From: DASUPK01 sp963833375
GTDB taxonomy: Bacteria > Actinomycetota > Thermoleophilia > Solirubrobacterales > 70-9
NCBI GenBank assembly: GCA_963833375.1
Contig: CAWHXR010000010.1
Span: forward strand, 682,001-746,000
Reading direction: 5' to 3'
Length of the DNA stretch: 64,000 nt
The position numbers and the translations under genes are program-made. The notes below the pieces were generated by a model. It made no database searches and was not told where the DNA came from. It was given only the letters and a program-made list of their open reading frames with translations. Shown piece after piece: positions 1 through 8,010 of the stretch (position 1 is its first letter; each line of letters starts with the position of its first letter).

Positions 1-870
1 GACGACCTCACGGAGCTCGTCGCCGAGCTTGATCCCGAAGTAGAAGGCGGTCCTGATCCCCTCGGCGGTCAGCGGGATGCAGTGCCCGGCCGAGTCGCCG
101 ACGAAGAAGATCCCGTCCTCGGTGCCCGGGCGGAGCTTGTGGGGGATCCAGTTGCCCTGGTAGCGAACCGCCGGGCGGTCGAGGTCGTCGGCGAGCAGCA
201 CGGTGGTGTCCTTGACGTGGAAGCGCGGGTCGAATGAACCGACGCCGATCCGCTGCTCGTCGAGCGCCGGGAAGCGCCAGCCGTAGCCCGCGGGCACGTA
301 GCGCCGGTCGATCCAGACCTCGAGGTCGTCCGCGCCGCCGTCGGGATGCACCTCGAGGCCGCGGGAGAGCGGAGCGTCGGGAGGCTGGTAGCCGCCCTCT
401 GAGCCGAGGATGCGGCGCCAGCCCAGCGCGTCCACGATCAGGGGGGCGGAGACGTCGCCGCGGTCGGTGTGCACGGTCTCGCCGGTCCGCCCGTTGACCT
501 TGGCGGTCTCGAAGTCGGCATCCGACTGGGCCCAGAGCAGCTCGCAGAGCTCGCGATAGTCGAAGGTGGAGAAGGTCCAGGGCAGCTCGTAGCGCGAGGT
601 GCCGCCGGGCGTGTGGAGAACGAGCTCGCCGAACTCCTGCCTGGCGGATCCCTCCAGCCCCATCGCCTCGAGCCAGGCCGTGGGGATGCCGCAGGCCGAG
701 GTCTGGCGCTCGCCGATCTCGTAGCGATCGAGCACCAGAACGCTGGCGCCCGAGCCGGCCAGCTGCCTGGCCACCGTCAGCCCGCCGAAGCTGGCGCCAC
801 AGACGATCACGTCGTGGCTGCCGCTCAGGGGCGTGCGCTCCTCGCCGCGCTTGGTCTGGCGCTTGGGCAT
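1..870 (-). CDS. FAD-dependent oxidoreductase, geranylgeranyl-reductase-like, C-terminus beyond window
   Basis: The reading frame is open from an ATG at 870 to the left edge (290 codons) without a stop, so the C-terminus is missing. Near residue 20 is a Rossmann dinucleotide-binding motif (DVIVCGASFGG, then VLVLDRYEIGER), and near residue 265 is the second FAD motif GDSAGHCIPLTAEGIRTA. This arrangement is that of the PHBH-type flavoproteins, including geranylgeranyl reductases and halogenase-like proteins, which reduce or hydroxylate lipids and aromatics. The substrate cannot be read from the sequence. It is divergent from rpsA, with a 92-bp gap. The family is clear; the specific reaction is not. 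Confidence 0.8.
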   Translation of the reverse strand, partial: MPKRQTKRGEERTPLSGSHDVIVCGASFGGLTVARQLAGSGASVLVLDRYEIGERQTSACGIPTAWLEAMGLEGSARQEFGELVLHTPGGTSRYELPWTFSTFDYRELCELLWAQSDADFETAKVNGRTGETVHTDRGDVSAPLIVDALGWRRILGSEGGYQPPDAPLSRGLEVHPDGGADDLEVWIDRRYVPAGYGWRFPALDEQRIGVGSFDPRFHVKDTTVLLADDLDRPAVRYQGNWIPHKLRPGTEDGIFFVGDSAGHCIPLTAEGIRTAFYFGIKLGDELREVV

Positions 871-962
871 CGCTCGCAACGGTAGTGGAACGCCGGGCGC
901 CGTCGGTTCAGCGGCACCCTGCCTCAGGCATGCGTCTGCCACACTGTGCGGCCGTGCCCGAG

Positions 963-2409
963 ATGGACACAACCACCCAGACGGAGCAGCAGCCGGAGAC
1001 GCAGCCCGAGCAGCTGGAGGCCGCCGGCAACGGTGCTCCCAGCTCGGACAACCTGCTGATCGAGGTCGACGGCAAGCTCGTCCCGAACTACGACGCCACG
1101 ATCCACCCCTTCAGCGAGGGGGACGTGGTGAGCGGCAGGGTCGTGCGTATCGACCAGGACGAGGTCCTCGTCGACATCGGTTACAAGTCGGAGGGGGTCA
1201 TCCCCTCCAACGAGCTCTCGATCCGCAAGACGGTGAAGCCGTCCGAGGAGGTGGAGCTCGGCGAGGAGGTTGACGCGCTGGTCCTCACCAAGGAGGATCA
1301 GGAGGGCCGCCTGATCCTCTCCAAGAAGCGCGCCCGCTTCGAGAAGGCGTGGCGCCGGATCGAGAAGGCCGCCGACTCGGGCGAGCCCGTCGAGGGCACG
1401 GTGATCGAGGTCGTCAAGGGCGGCCTGATCCTCGACCTCGGCGTGCGCGGCTTCCTGCCCGCCTCGCTGGTCGACATTCGCCGCGTGCAGAACCTCGACG
1501 AGTTCATGGGCCAGAAGCTCGAGTGCAAGGTGATCGAGCTCAACCGCTCCCGCAACAACGTCGTGCTCTCCCGCCGCGCCGTCCTCGAGGAGGAGCGCAA
1601 GGAGGTGCGCGAGCAGATCCTCGGCCGCCTGCAGCCCGGGCAGGTCGTGGAGGGCAAGATCTCGAACATCGTCGACTTCGGCGCCTTCGTGGACCTGGAG
1701 GGCATCGACGGCCTGATCCACATCTCCGAGCTCTCCTGGAGCCACGTCAACCACCCCTCCGAGGTGGTCTCGATCGGGGACACGGTGCGGGTCAAGGTGC
1801 TCGACATCGACAAGGATCGCCAGCGGATCTCCCTGGGCCTGAAGCAGACCCAGGAGGACCCGTGGCAGCGCGTCCTCAACGAATACAAGGAGGGCGACGT
1901 CGTCGACGGCAAGGTGACCAAAATCGTCGCCTTCGGCGCCTTCGTCCAGATCCTGCCCGGGGTCGAGGGCCTGGTCCACATCTCCGAGCTTGCGCAGCAT
2001 CACGTCGAAAGCCCGGCCGAGGTCGTGCGCCCCGGCGATGAGCTGCAGGTGAAGATCCTCGAGGTCGACGACTCCCGGCGCCGGCTCTCGCTGAGCGTCA
2101 AGCGGGTCGAGGGCCAGGAACTGCCCACCCGCGAGGTGAGCGACGACGTGGTCATCGAGGAAGCGGAGCCGCCGGAGGGCATCGAGCCCCCGCCGGCCGC
2201 GTCCGAGGCGGAGGCCGCCCCTGAGGCTGAGGCCGCCCCTGAGGCTGAGGCCGCCGAGGTCGCGCCGGAGGCGCCACCGGAGGAGATCGTTCCCGATGAG
2301 GCGCCCTCGGAGGGGCCCGACCGAGGAGCCCTCCGCCGAGGAGCCCCCCGCCGAGGAGCCCCCCGCCGAGGAGTCACCCGCGGAGGAGCCGGCCCCCACC
2401 GAGGATTGA
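963..2409 (+). CDS. rpsA: 30S ribosomal protein S1, one-base frame break in the acidic tail
   Basis: Four S1 RNA-binding repeats follow each other (VVSGRVVRIDQDEVLVDIG, VEGTVIEVVKGGLILDLG, VEGKISNIVDFGAFVDLEG, VDGKVTKIVAFGAFVQILPG), as is usual for actinobacterial S1, which helps the ribosome bind mRNA. The start ATG (MDTTTQTEQQ) is preceded by an in-frame GTG at 954. After an acidic EAEAAP-repeat tail the frame changes at GGGG, 2312-2315. Dropping one G gives a continuing tail of P-A-E-E repeats that ends at TGA 2407-2409, with 481 residues in total, normal for the family. Without that correction the frame runs into coaE. The extra G is probably a sequencing error because S1 is essential. 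Confidence 0.9.
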
Positions 2410-2996
2410 CCCGCTTCGTAGGCCTCACCGGGGGCATCGGGGCGGGGAAGTCGGAGGCGCTCGCGGCCTTCCAGCGGCGCGGCGCGGCGACGCTCTCGAC
2501 CGACCAGGTCACGCACGACCTGCTCGACGACGAGCAGGTCAGGGAGGCGTTGGTGGAGCGGTGGGGGGAGGACGTCGCGCCGGGCGGCAGTGTCGACCGC
2601 AACAGGGTCGGCGAGATCGTCTTCGAGAACCGCGAGGAGCTCGCCTGGCTGGAGGGCATCCTGCACCCACGGGTCGGCGCCCACGTGCTCGAGTGGCGCC
2701 AGAACCTGGGCCCCGAGGTGGAGATCGCGGTCGTGGAGGTGCCGCTGCTCTTCGAGGCGGCCATGGAGGACGCCTTCGACGCGACGCTGGCCGTGGTCGC
2801 CGACGACGAGATCCGGGACGCTCGCCTGCGAGAGCGCGGCCAGCCGGGGTTGGAGGGGCGAGAGGACCGTCAGCTGGACCAGGCGCAGAAGGAGCGCCGT
2901 GCCGACCACGTGATCCGCAACGATGCCTCGCTTGAGGAGTTGGAGTCAGAGGTGAATGAGTTGATTTCGGAACTGCGCAGCGGGGGCGGCTTGTGA
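2406..2996 (+). CDS. coaE: Dephospho-CoA kinase
   Basis: This enzyme phosphorylates the 3'-OH of dephospho-CoA with ATP, the last step of coenzyme A synthesis. The P-loop GLTGGIGAGKS lies at residues 6-16, followed by the family's TDQVTHDLL segment, the HPRV motif and a VVEVPLLFEA strand. The TTG start overlaps the corrected rpsA stop (ATTGA), and the 196-residue length is normal for CoaE. The rpsA-coaE order is common in actinobacteria. Through the frame break the gene appears fused to rpsA, which I consider an artefact. The stop overlaps the next gene's GTG (GTGA). The pantothenate genes that supply this pathway are at 29-32 kb. Confidence 0.92.
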   Translation: MTRFVGLTGGIGAGKSEALAAFQRRGAATLSTDQVTHDLLDDEQVREALVERWGEDVAPGGSVDRNRVGEIVFENREELAWLEGILHPRVGAHVLEWRQNLGPEVEIAVVEVPLLFEAAMEDAFDATLAVVADDEIRDARLRERGQPGLEGREDRQLDQAQKERRADHVIRNDASLEELESEVNELISELRSGGGL

Positions 2997-3667
2997 GCCC
3001 CGGCGCCTCCGCGCGGTCCGCGCGCACCCGCTCTCGGCGCACCAGCACCCGCTCGAAGAAGCGCCGCACGACCCGCACCAAGTCGCGGCAGCGCTCCCAG
3101 CGCCGCCGCCGCGCGATGGTGATCGGCGGGACCCTGATCATCGTCGCGCTGGGCGGGTTCCTGATCGCGAACAGCGACCGCTTCCAGCGCACGCTGGAGG
3201 AGTTCACCCTGCCGCTCCGCCACGAGGACATCATCCGCCAGCAGGCCGCCCAGAAGGACGTGCCGCCGGATCTGATCGCGGCGGTGATCTACTCGGAGTC
3301 ACATTTCCGGGACCAGACCTCCCACGCCGGGGCTCGGGGGCTGATGCAGATCACTCCGAGCACCGCGAAGGTGATCGAGCAGCTGAGCGGCGGACAGACC
3401 TTCAAGTTCGACGACCTCGCGGACCCCGACATCAACATCCGCTACGGGACCTTCTACCTCCACTACCTGATCCAGAAGTTCGATGACAACGAGATCGCCG
3501 CGCTGGCGGCGTACAACGCCGGCGAGACCAACGTCGCCGCCTGGGGAGGCTCCAGCCTGAGCCTGGATGACATTCCCTTCCCGGAGACCCGCGACTACGT
3601 AGAGAATGTGCTCGAGAAGCGGGACGAGTACGCGCGGCATTACCGTCACGAGCTCGGACTCGACTGA
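2993..3667 (+). CDS. Membrane-anchored lytic transglycosylase (SLT domain)
   Basis: An Arg/Lys-rich cytoplasmic N-terminus (about 40 residues) is followed by one membrane segment (MVIGGTLIIVALGGFLIA). The SLT domain then lies outside the cell: AAVIYSESHF carries the catalytic Glu, followed by GARGLMQITPSTA and ALAAYNAGETNV. Such enzymes cleave the MurNAc-GlcNAc bond of peptidoglycan with formation of the 1,6-anhydro product. The length is 224 residues. The GTG start overlaps the coaE stop by four bases, so the two are likely co-translated, an association seen in many actinobacteria. The function is inferred from conserved motifs. Confidence 0.9.
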   Translation: MSPGASARSARTRSRRTSTRSKKRRTTRTKSRQRSQRRRRAMVIGGTLIIVALGGFLIANSDRFQRTLEEFTLPLRHEDIIRQQAAQKDVPPDLIAAVIYSESHFRDQTSHAGARGLMQITPSTAKVIEQLSGGQTFKFDDLADPDINIRYGTFYLHYLIQKFDDNEIAALAAYNAGETNVAAWGGSSLSLDDIPFPETRDYVENVLEKRDEYARHYRHELGLD

Positions 3668-3688
3668 GGCCGGCCGAGAGAGGGAGAG

Positions 3689-4519
3689 ATGGAGCTGAGT
3701 CGCCGACATCGCAGCTTGCTGGCAGCCCTGGGCTGTGCCGCCGCCCTCGCGGTTGGCGTCGCGCCGTCCACGGCGCCGGCCGCGCCCCGAGCCCACTCCT
3801 CGATCGTCGGCGGGGCCCCCGCCAGCCCGGGCCAGTGGCCCTACGCGGTCGCGATCTTCCGGAAGGGACACATGCACTGCAGCGGCTCGGTGATCGCCCC
3901 GACCAAGGTGCTGACCGCCGGCCACTGCGTCGACGGGTTCAACCTCGCCAACTTCCAGGTGATCATCGGCCGGCCGGTGCTGCGCGACGTTTCGGTCGGC
4001 CAGTCGATCGGGGTGGTCTCCGGCAGGGTCCATCCGGACTTCGAGCAGACCGGCCTGCACGACGTCGCCGTACTCAACCTCGCGCAGCCGACGAGCGTCT
4101 CGCCGATCGCCCTGGCGACCCCGCAGCAGAACGCCGCGACCACGGCGCCCGGCGCGCAGCTCAGCGTGGCCGGGTACGGGGCAATCAATGCGTTCGGCAC
4201 CCGCCTTTCGGGGTTCCTGAAGGCGACGGTCGAGCAGGTGCGGACCGACCAGCGCTGCCTGAGGGCATACACCCGCGACCTGTTCGCGCCCGAGAGCATG
4301 ATCTGCGCCCTCGGAGCCAAGCGCAAGCATGGGGGCCGCTTCAAGATCCACACCTCCGCCTGCTCGGGCGACAGCGGCGGGCCGCTGGTCGCCGGCACCC
4401 CGACCGGCCCGGTGGAGGTGGGCACTGTCTCCTTCGGCGGAGCCCTCTGCGGGTTGCCCGCGGCCCCGACGGTCTACTCGAGGGTCTCGGCCAGCGTGGA
4501 CTTCATCAACGCGGGCTGA
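3689..4519 (+). CDS. Secreted trypsin-like serine protease (S1 family)
   Basis: The N-terminus is a signal peptide (SLLAALGCAAALAVGVAPSTAPAAP). It is followed by the S1 domain beginning SSIVGGAPASPGQWPYAVAI, where IVGG is the usual activated N-terminus. The catalytic triad is visible: His in TAGHC, Asp in HDVAVLNL and Ser in ACSGDSGGPLV. Paired cysteines fit disulfides (CSGS/GHC, C...C near the active site). At 276 residues it is a minimal secreted chymotrypsin-fold endopeptidase. GGCCGAGAGAGGGAGAG precedes the ATG as a ribosome-binding region. The protein substrate is unknown. Confidence 0.92.
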   Translation: MELSRRHRSLLAALGCAAALAVGVAPSTAPAAPRAHSSIVGGAPASPGQWPYAVAIFRKGHMHCSGSVIAPTKVLTAGHCVDGFNLANFQVIIGRPVLRDVSVGQSIGVVSGRVHPDFEQTGLHDVAVLNLAQPTSVSPIALATPQQNAATTAPGAQLSVAGYGAINAFGTRLSGFLKATVEQVRTDQRCLRAYTRDLFAPESMICALGAKRKHGGRFKIHTSACSGDSGGPLVAGTPTGPVEVGTVSFGGALCGLPAAPTVYSRVSASVDFINAG

Positions 4520-4549
4520 CCGCGGCGCCCCGCGGGGTTCCCTGAGCGC

Positions 4550-6169
4550 TCAGCGCTTCTTCTTGTGCTTCCTCTTCTTCTTGGCGGTGACGACGATCCG
4601 CTCCTGCATCTGCGTCGGGTGTAGGGCGCAGAAGAAGCGGTAGGTCCCCGGACGATCGAACTTCTGGGTGTAGGTCCGGTTGCCGTCGAGGTTGTCGGTG
4701 CCGATCCCGAGCGGGCCGTTGGCAAGGGTCAGGTTGTGGAGCTCCTGGCCTCCGAATTGCCAGGTGAGGGTGGAGCCCTGTCTCACCCTGAGGTTGGGAT
4801 CGCCGAAGAAGCGGTCGCCCACTGGGACCACTGTCCCGGACGAGGCGTTCTGGAGCTGCCCCGGCGGAGCGTCGATCGTGGTCGCCTGGCCGTTGGCGTC
4901 GAGCCCGGTTAGCGGGATCGTGAAGGGGATGGGACCGCTGCGACCGGGCTGGTTCGTGCTCAGAATCTCCCAGTTCGGAACAGGCCCGCAGTTCTGGGTC
5001 ACCGATGGGTCCGGGGCGAGGTAGGCGATCAGGATCCCCATGACCCGGACGTGCGGTTGGGAATCGTCATAGATCGAGTTGAGCCTGAGCGTCTCGCCGG
5101 CGTTGATGGGCAGCCCGGTGGTGCTCCGGAAGGCGCTCATGTTGATCGGGCCCGGCTCGTGCAGGATCGGCCTGACGTTGTAGAACGGGTGATCGGGGAG
5201 CCCCCAGGTGGGATCCGACTCGGCGACCTGCCGGTTGCCGCAGCTCGGCTCGGTCAGGGTCTCCTTGATCGCCCCGCCGTGCACGTGGCCGGCGCCGGCG
5301 ATCAGGCGGCCGCTCTCGGGGAAGACGTAGTCGCGCGTCTCGTCGGTGGTGGGCGTGGCCGTGGCCTTCTTCTTCTTATGCTTCTTCTTGCCCTTCCCGT
5401 GCTTCCGGGCGGCCGAGCCGGCGCTGGTGCTCTTCCGCCCGTTCTTCGCCTTCTTCGGCTTCGCCTTCTGGGCGACGCTCGGGATGTTGTAGATCGGATC
5501 CGCGTGGCAGTCACGCACGTCGAACCAGTAGGGCTTGACCGGCGTCAGTGGGTTGGTGTCGATCGTCACCTCGTAGTGGATGTAGGCGTGGTCGACGGTC
5601 GAGCGGTGGTTCATCACCATCGCCACGACCGCCCAGGTGTCGGTGTGATTCGTGTTGTAGCCGTAGCCAGGTGGCATCGACATCTTCGCCCGCTCCTCGC
5701 CCGCGGCGTAGAAGCGCTGCGGCGCGAAGGTGTTGCCGAAGTCCTTGCGGCCGTCGAAGCCGACGTACCCCTGGCCCTGACAGGTGCTGTCCTGCCGGTT
5801 CACATTGACGAAGACGATGTGGTGGAGCATCAGCCGGGAAATCGGCACCTGTTCACCAGTGTCGGCGTCGACGACGTCCGTCTCCATATGGGTGATGTAG
5901 CCGTTGGTCACCGGAGTGGGGTTGGGGACCAGGGCGTACCACTGCCGGACCTCATAGCCGCCGATCGTTCCGGTGGGGACGTTGCACTCGTAGGTCGTCT
6001 GGGAGCCCGATGGCGCGCCGGCGGTGCAGCCCGGGGTTGGGGGCGTCGCGGAGGCAGCCGCGGGGACGAGCAGCGCGATGGCAGCAACCGCAGTCAGCAG
6101 TCCGGCGAACCGAACGGGCCCCGCGGTGACCCTTGAACCCGTTCGCGCTTCCTTGCGCGCACTTCCCAC
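4550..6169 (-). CDS. Secreted PHM-like copper monooxygenase core fused to a cupredoxin
   Basis: Residues 20-41 are a signal peptide. The next part resembles the copper type II ascorbate-dependent monooxygenases (PHM/DBM): His116-His117 in LMLHHIVF and His188 in VMNHR match the CuH site, and His295-x-His297 in AGHVHGG with Met377 in HVRVMGI match the CuM site. A Lys-rich linker lies at 235-268. Residues 445-525 form a cupredoxin with His478, Cys514, His517 and Met521 (FFCALHPTQM), a type-1 blue-copper ligand set. The tail KKKRKHKKKR is very basic. I chose the GTG at 6169 because AAGGAGG lies five bases upstream and because a longer frame would overlap phoD. The substrate is unknown; the assignment rests on ligand patterns. 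Confidence 0.65.
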   Translation of the reverse strand: MGSARKEARTGSRVTAGPVRFAGLLTAVAAIALLVPAAASATPPTPGCTAGAPSGSQTTYECNVPTGTIGGYEVRQWYALVPNPTPVTNGYITHMETDVVDADTGEQVPISRLMLHHIVFVNVNRQDSTCQGQGYVGFDGRKDFGNTFAPQRFYAAGEERAKMSMPPGYGYNTNHTDTWAVVAMVMNHRSTVDHAYIHYEVTIDTNPLTPVKPYWFDVRDCHADPIYNIPSVAQKAKPKKAKNGRKSTSAGSAARKHGKGKKKHKKKKATATPTTDETRDYVFPESGRLIAGAGHVHGGAIKETLTEPSCGNRQVAESDPTWGLPDHPFYNVRPILHEPGPINMSAFRSTTGLPINAGETLRLNSIYDDSQPHVRVMGILIAYLAPDPSVTQNCGPVPNWEILSTNQPGRSGPIPFTIPLTGLDANGQATTIDAPPGQLQNASSGTVVPVGDRFFGDPNLRVRQGSTLTWQFGGQELHNLTLANGPLGIGTDNLDGNRTYTQKFDRPGTYRFFCALHPTQMQERIVVTAKKKRKHKKKR

Positions 6170-6273
6170 TCGTTCCTCCTTGCGACCCCGATCTTTTCGG
6201 AGCCACGGACGGGAACGGACAGTAGCAGCGCGGTGGGGCCGGACCACCCACTTTTCGAGCGCTGCGACGCCGT

Positions 6274-7935
6274 TCAGTCCGGCGGCGACGGCGCCAGCCG
6301 GCGCTCGAGCGATGTCTCGATCCGGGGCTTGCGCCAGTCGCCGGGCACGGTCTTCTCGATCCTGAGGTCGATCCGGTCCCCGTCGATCTCGAGGGTCGCG
6401 AACTGGTTGTCGAAGGTCGGCTCCTGCTCGAGTCGCCACTCGACCTCGGGCGGCTTGACGCCGGCGGAGCGGGCCAAGCCGCGCGCGAGGGCGCGGGCCA
6501 CGCGGGTGCCGCCGAGCCGTGCGATGCGCTCTTCACGGCTGCTGAGGGCGTTCCGGAAGGGCGAGCAGACCGCCTGCCAGACCGGGCTGCGGACACCGTC
6601 CCGCTCCGGGAACTCGACGCGGGCCAGATAGGCGTGGTGGATGTCGCCGCCGAGCGTGACGATCGAGGCCGGCGGATCGCCACGCTCGCCCGCACCTGCG
6701 GCGCGAATCAGCTCGACGATCTGATCGAACGAGTGGGGGAAGGCGCCCCAGTGCTCGAGGTCGAGCGCCCGTCGCACCCGCTCGCCGAACCCCTTCAGCA
6801 GCGGGCTCCATGCCCCGCCCGCCACGGCGTCGTTCCACGACTCGAGCGACTGGATGGCGGGGGGCAGGAAGATCGGGAGGGTGTCGGCGATCAGCAGGTG
6901 CCGGATGCCGCCGGTCACCACGCTCTCGAGCCAGCGCCACTCCTCGTCGTCGAACATGCGGCGGGGGCGCTCACCGAGGACGCGCCCCTCGCGCGAGTCG
7001 AGCATCACCAGGCGCACGTCGCCCAGGTCCCGGGAGAGGCTCCACCGCCTGCCCTCGCTGCCCCAGTCGACCTCGCGCGCCCACTCGTGCAGCGCGTGCC
7101 CGGCGTCGGGCTCCGACTTCAGCCGGGCGAGCAGCCCTCGCTCGGCGATCTGGTCGGGCGAGAAGTTGCCGAGCGCCTGGTAGACCCAGTAGCTCGCCAG
7201 GCCGCCGGTGATGCGGCGATCCCACCACGGCTGCTCCCGCATCTCCTCCAGCCACGAGATGGAGGTGTTCCAGTCGTCGCGGATGTCGTGGTCGTCGAAG
7301 ATCATCGCCGAGGGCACGGTGGAGAGAAGCCAGCGGATCTCCTCCTCTCCCCAGGTCTCGCGGTAGAGGCGGGTGTACTCCTCGAAGTCGGCGACCTCCT
7401 CGCCGGGCTCGCCGTCCGTGCCGCGGCGCTCCCGGATGAACTTCCGGGTCTCGGGCGCGTCCTCGTCGGCGTAGACCTGGTCGCCGAGCATCAGCAGGAG
7501 GTCCGGCCACTCCTCCGGGGGCCGCTCCTTCATCCTGATCGCGAGCGCGTAGAGGGCGTCGATCTCACGCCCGTGCTCGGGGTCCTCGTCCTTGGTCAGG
7601 GTGTACGGAGGGCGATGCGGGACGGCGACGCGGCACGAGCCGAAGACGATGCGAAGCCGCGGCTGCTCGCCGATCGTTCGCAGCAGGCTCGGAGGGAAGT
7701 CGCTCTCGGGCGGCGGCCAGACTCGCTCGCCGTCGAGCTTCACGTCGTATTCCCGCGAGGAGCCGGGCTCCAGCTCAGTGAGGCAGACGAGCGCGTAGTG
7801 GTGGCCCTCGACGCGAAAGGTCCCCTCGCGCCGGCCAAGGACCTCCACCTCGCAGGGCCCGTCGGTCTCGACCCAGACAGTCGCCTCGGTCTGGCTCACG
7901 TAGCGCAAGAGCGGTCCCAGGATCAGCTCCGGCAT
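6274..7935 (-). CDS. phoD: PhoD-like alkaline phosphatase/phosphodiesterase
   Basis: A short fibronectin-like N-terminal domain (LRYVSQTEATVWVET) precedes a metallophosphoesterase. Metal-ligand motifs are LLMLGDQVYADE, MIFDDHDIRDDWN and TLGGDIHHAYLARV, the pattern of PhoD enzymes that use Ca and Fe to cleave phosphate mono- and diesters. Length is 553 residues from the ATG at 7935. No signal peptide or twin-arginine motif is visible, unlike secreted PhoD, so a cytoplasmic role is possible. The gene is divergent from uvrB, with 75 bp between the starts, and followed by the copper-protein gene on the same strand. Confidence 0.88.
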   Translation of the reverse strand: MPELILGPLLRYVSQTEATVWVETDGPCEVEVLGRREGTFRVEGHHYALVCLTELEPGSSREYDVKLDGERVWPPPESDFPPSLLRTIGEQPRLRIVFGSCRVAVPHRPPYTLTKDEDPEHGREIDALYALAIRMKERPPEEWPDLLLMLGDQVYADEDAPETRKFIRERRGTDGEPGEEVADFEEYTRLYRETWGEEEIRWLLSTVPSAMIFDDHDIRDDWNTSISWLEEMREQPWWDRRITGGLASYWVYQALGNFSPDQIAERGLLARLKSEPDAGHALHEWAREVDWGSEGRRWSLSRDLGDVRLVMLDSREGRVLGERPRRMFDDEEWRWLESVVTGGIRHLLIADTLPIFLPPAIQSLESWNDAVAGGAWSPLLKGFGERVRRALDLEHWGAFPHSFDQIVELIRAAGAGERGDPPASIVTLGGDIHHAYLARVEFPERDGVRSPVWQAVCSPFRNALSSREERIARLGGTRVARALARGLARSAGVKPPEVEWRLEQEPTFDNQFATLEIDGDRIDLRIEKTVPGDWRKPRIETSLERRLAPSPPD

Positions 7936-8010
7936 GGGCACAGTCGTACCAGGCCCGGCCCTCACGAACACCAGCGGGGTGCCGTATGTCCGCCCAGCTA
8001 CGCTCACCCG

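Noticed and set aside
924..2909. Very long open frame on the strand opposite rpsA-coaE (also opposite uvrB at 8162-10063, uvrA at 19132-21789 and elsewhere)
   Set aside because: GC-rich codon bias leaves antisense frames open. These have Arg/Leu/Asp-rich, domain-free sequence and no ribosome-binding sites, and the sense genes are unmistakable.
885..2996. A true S1-CoaE fusion protein
   Set aside because: One base removed restores two normal proteins whose stop and start overlap; the linker of the fusion reads as an out-of-frame P-A-E-E repeat.
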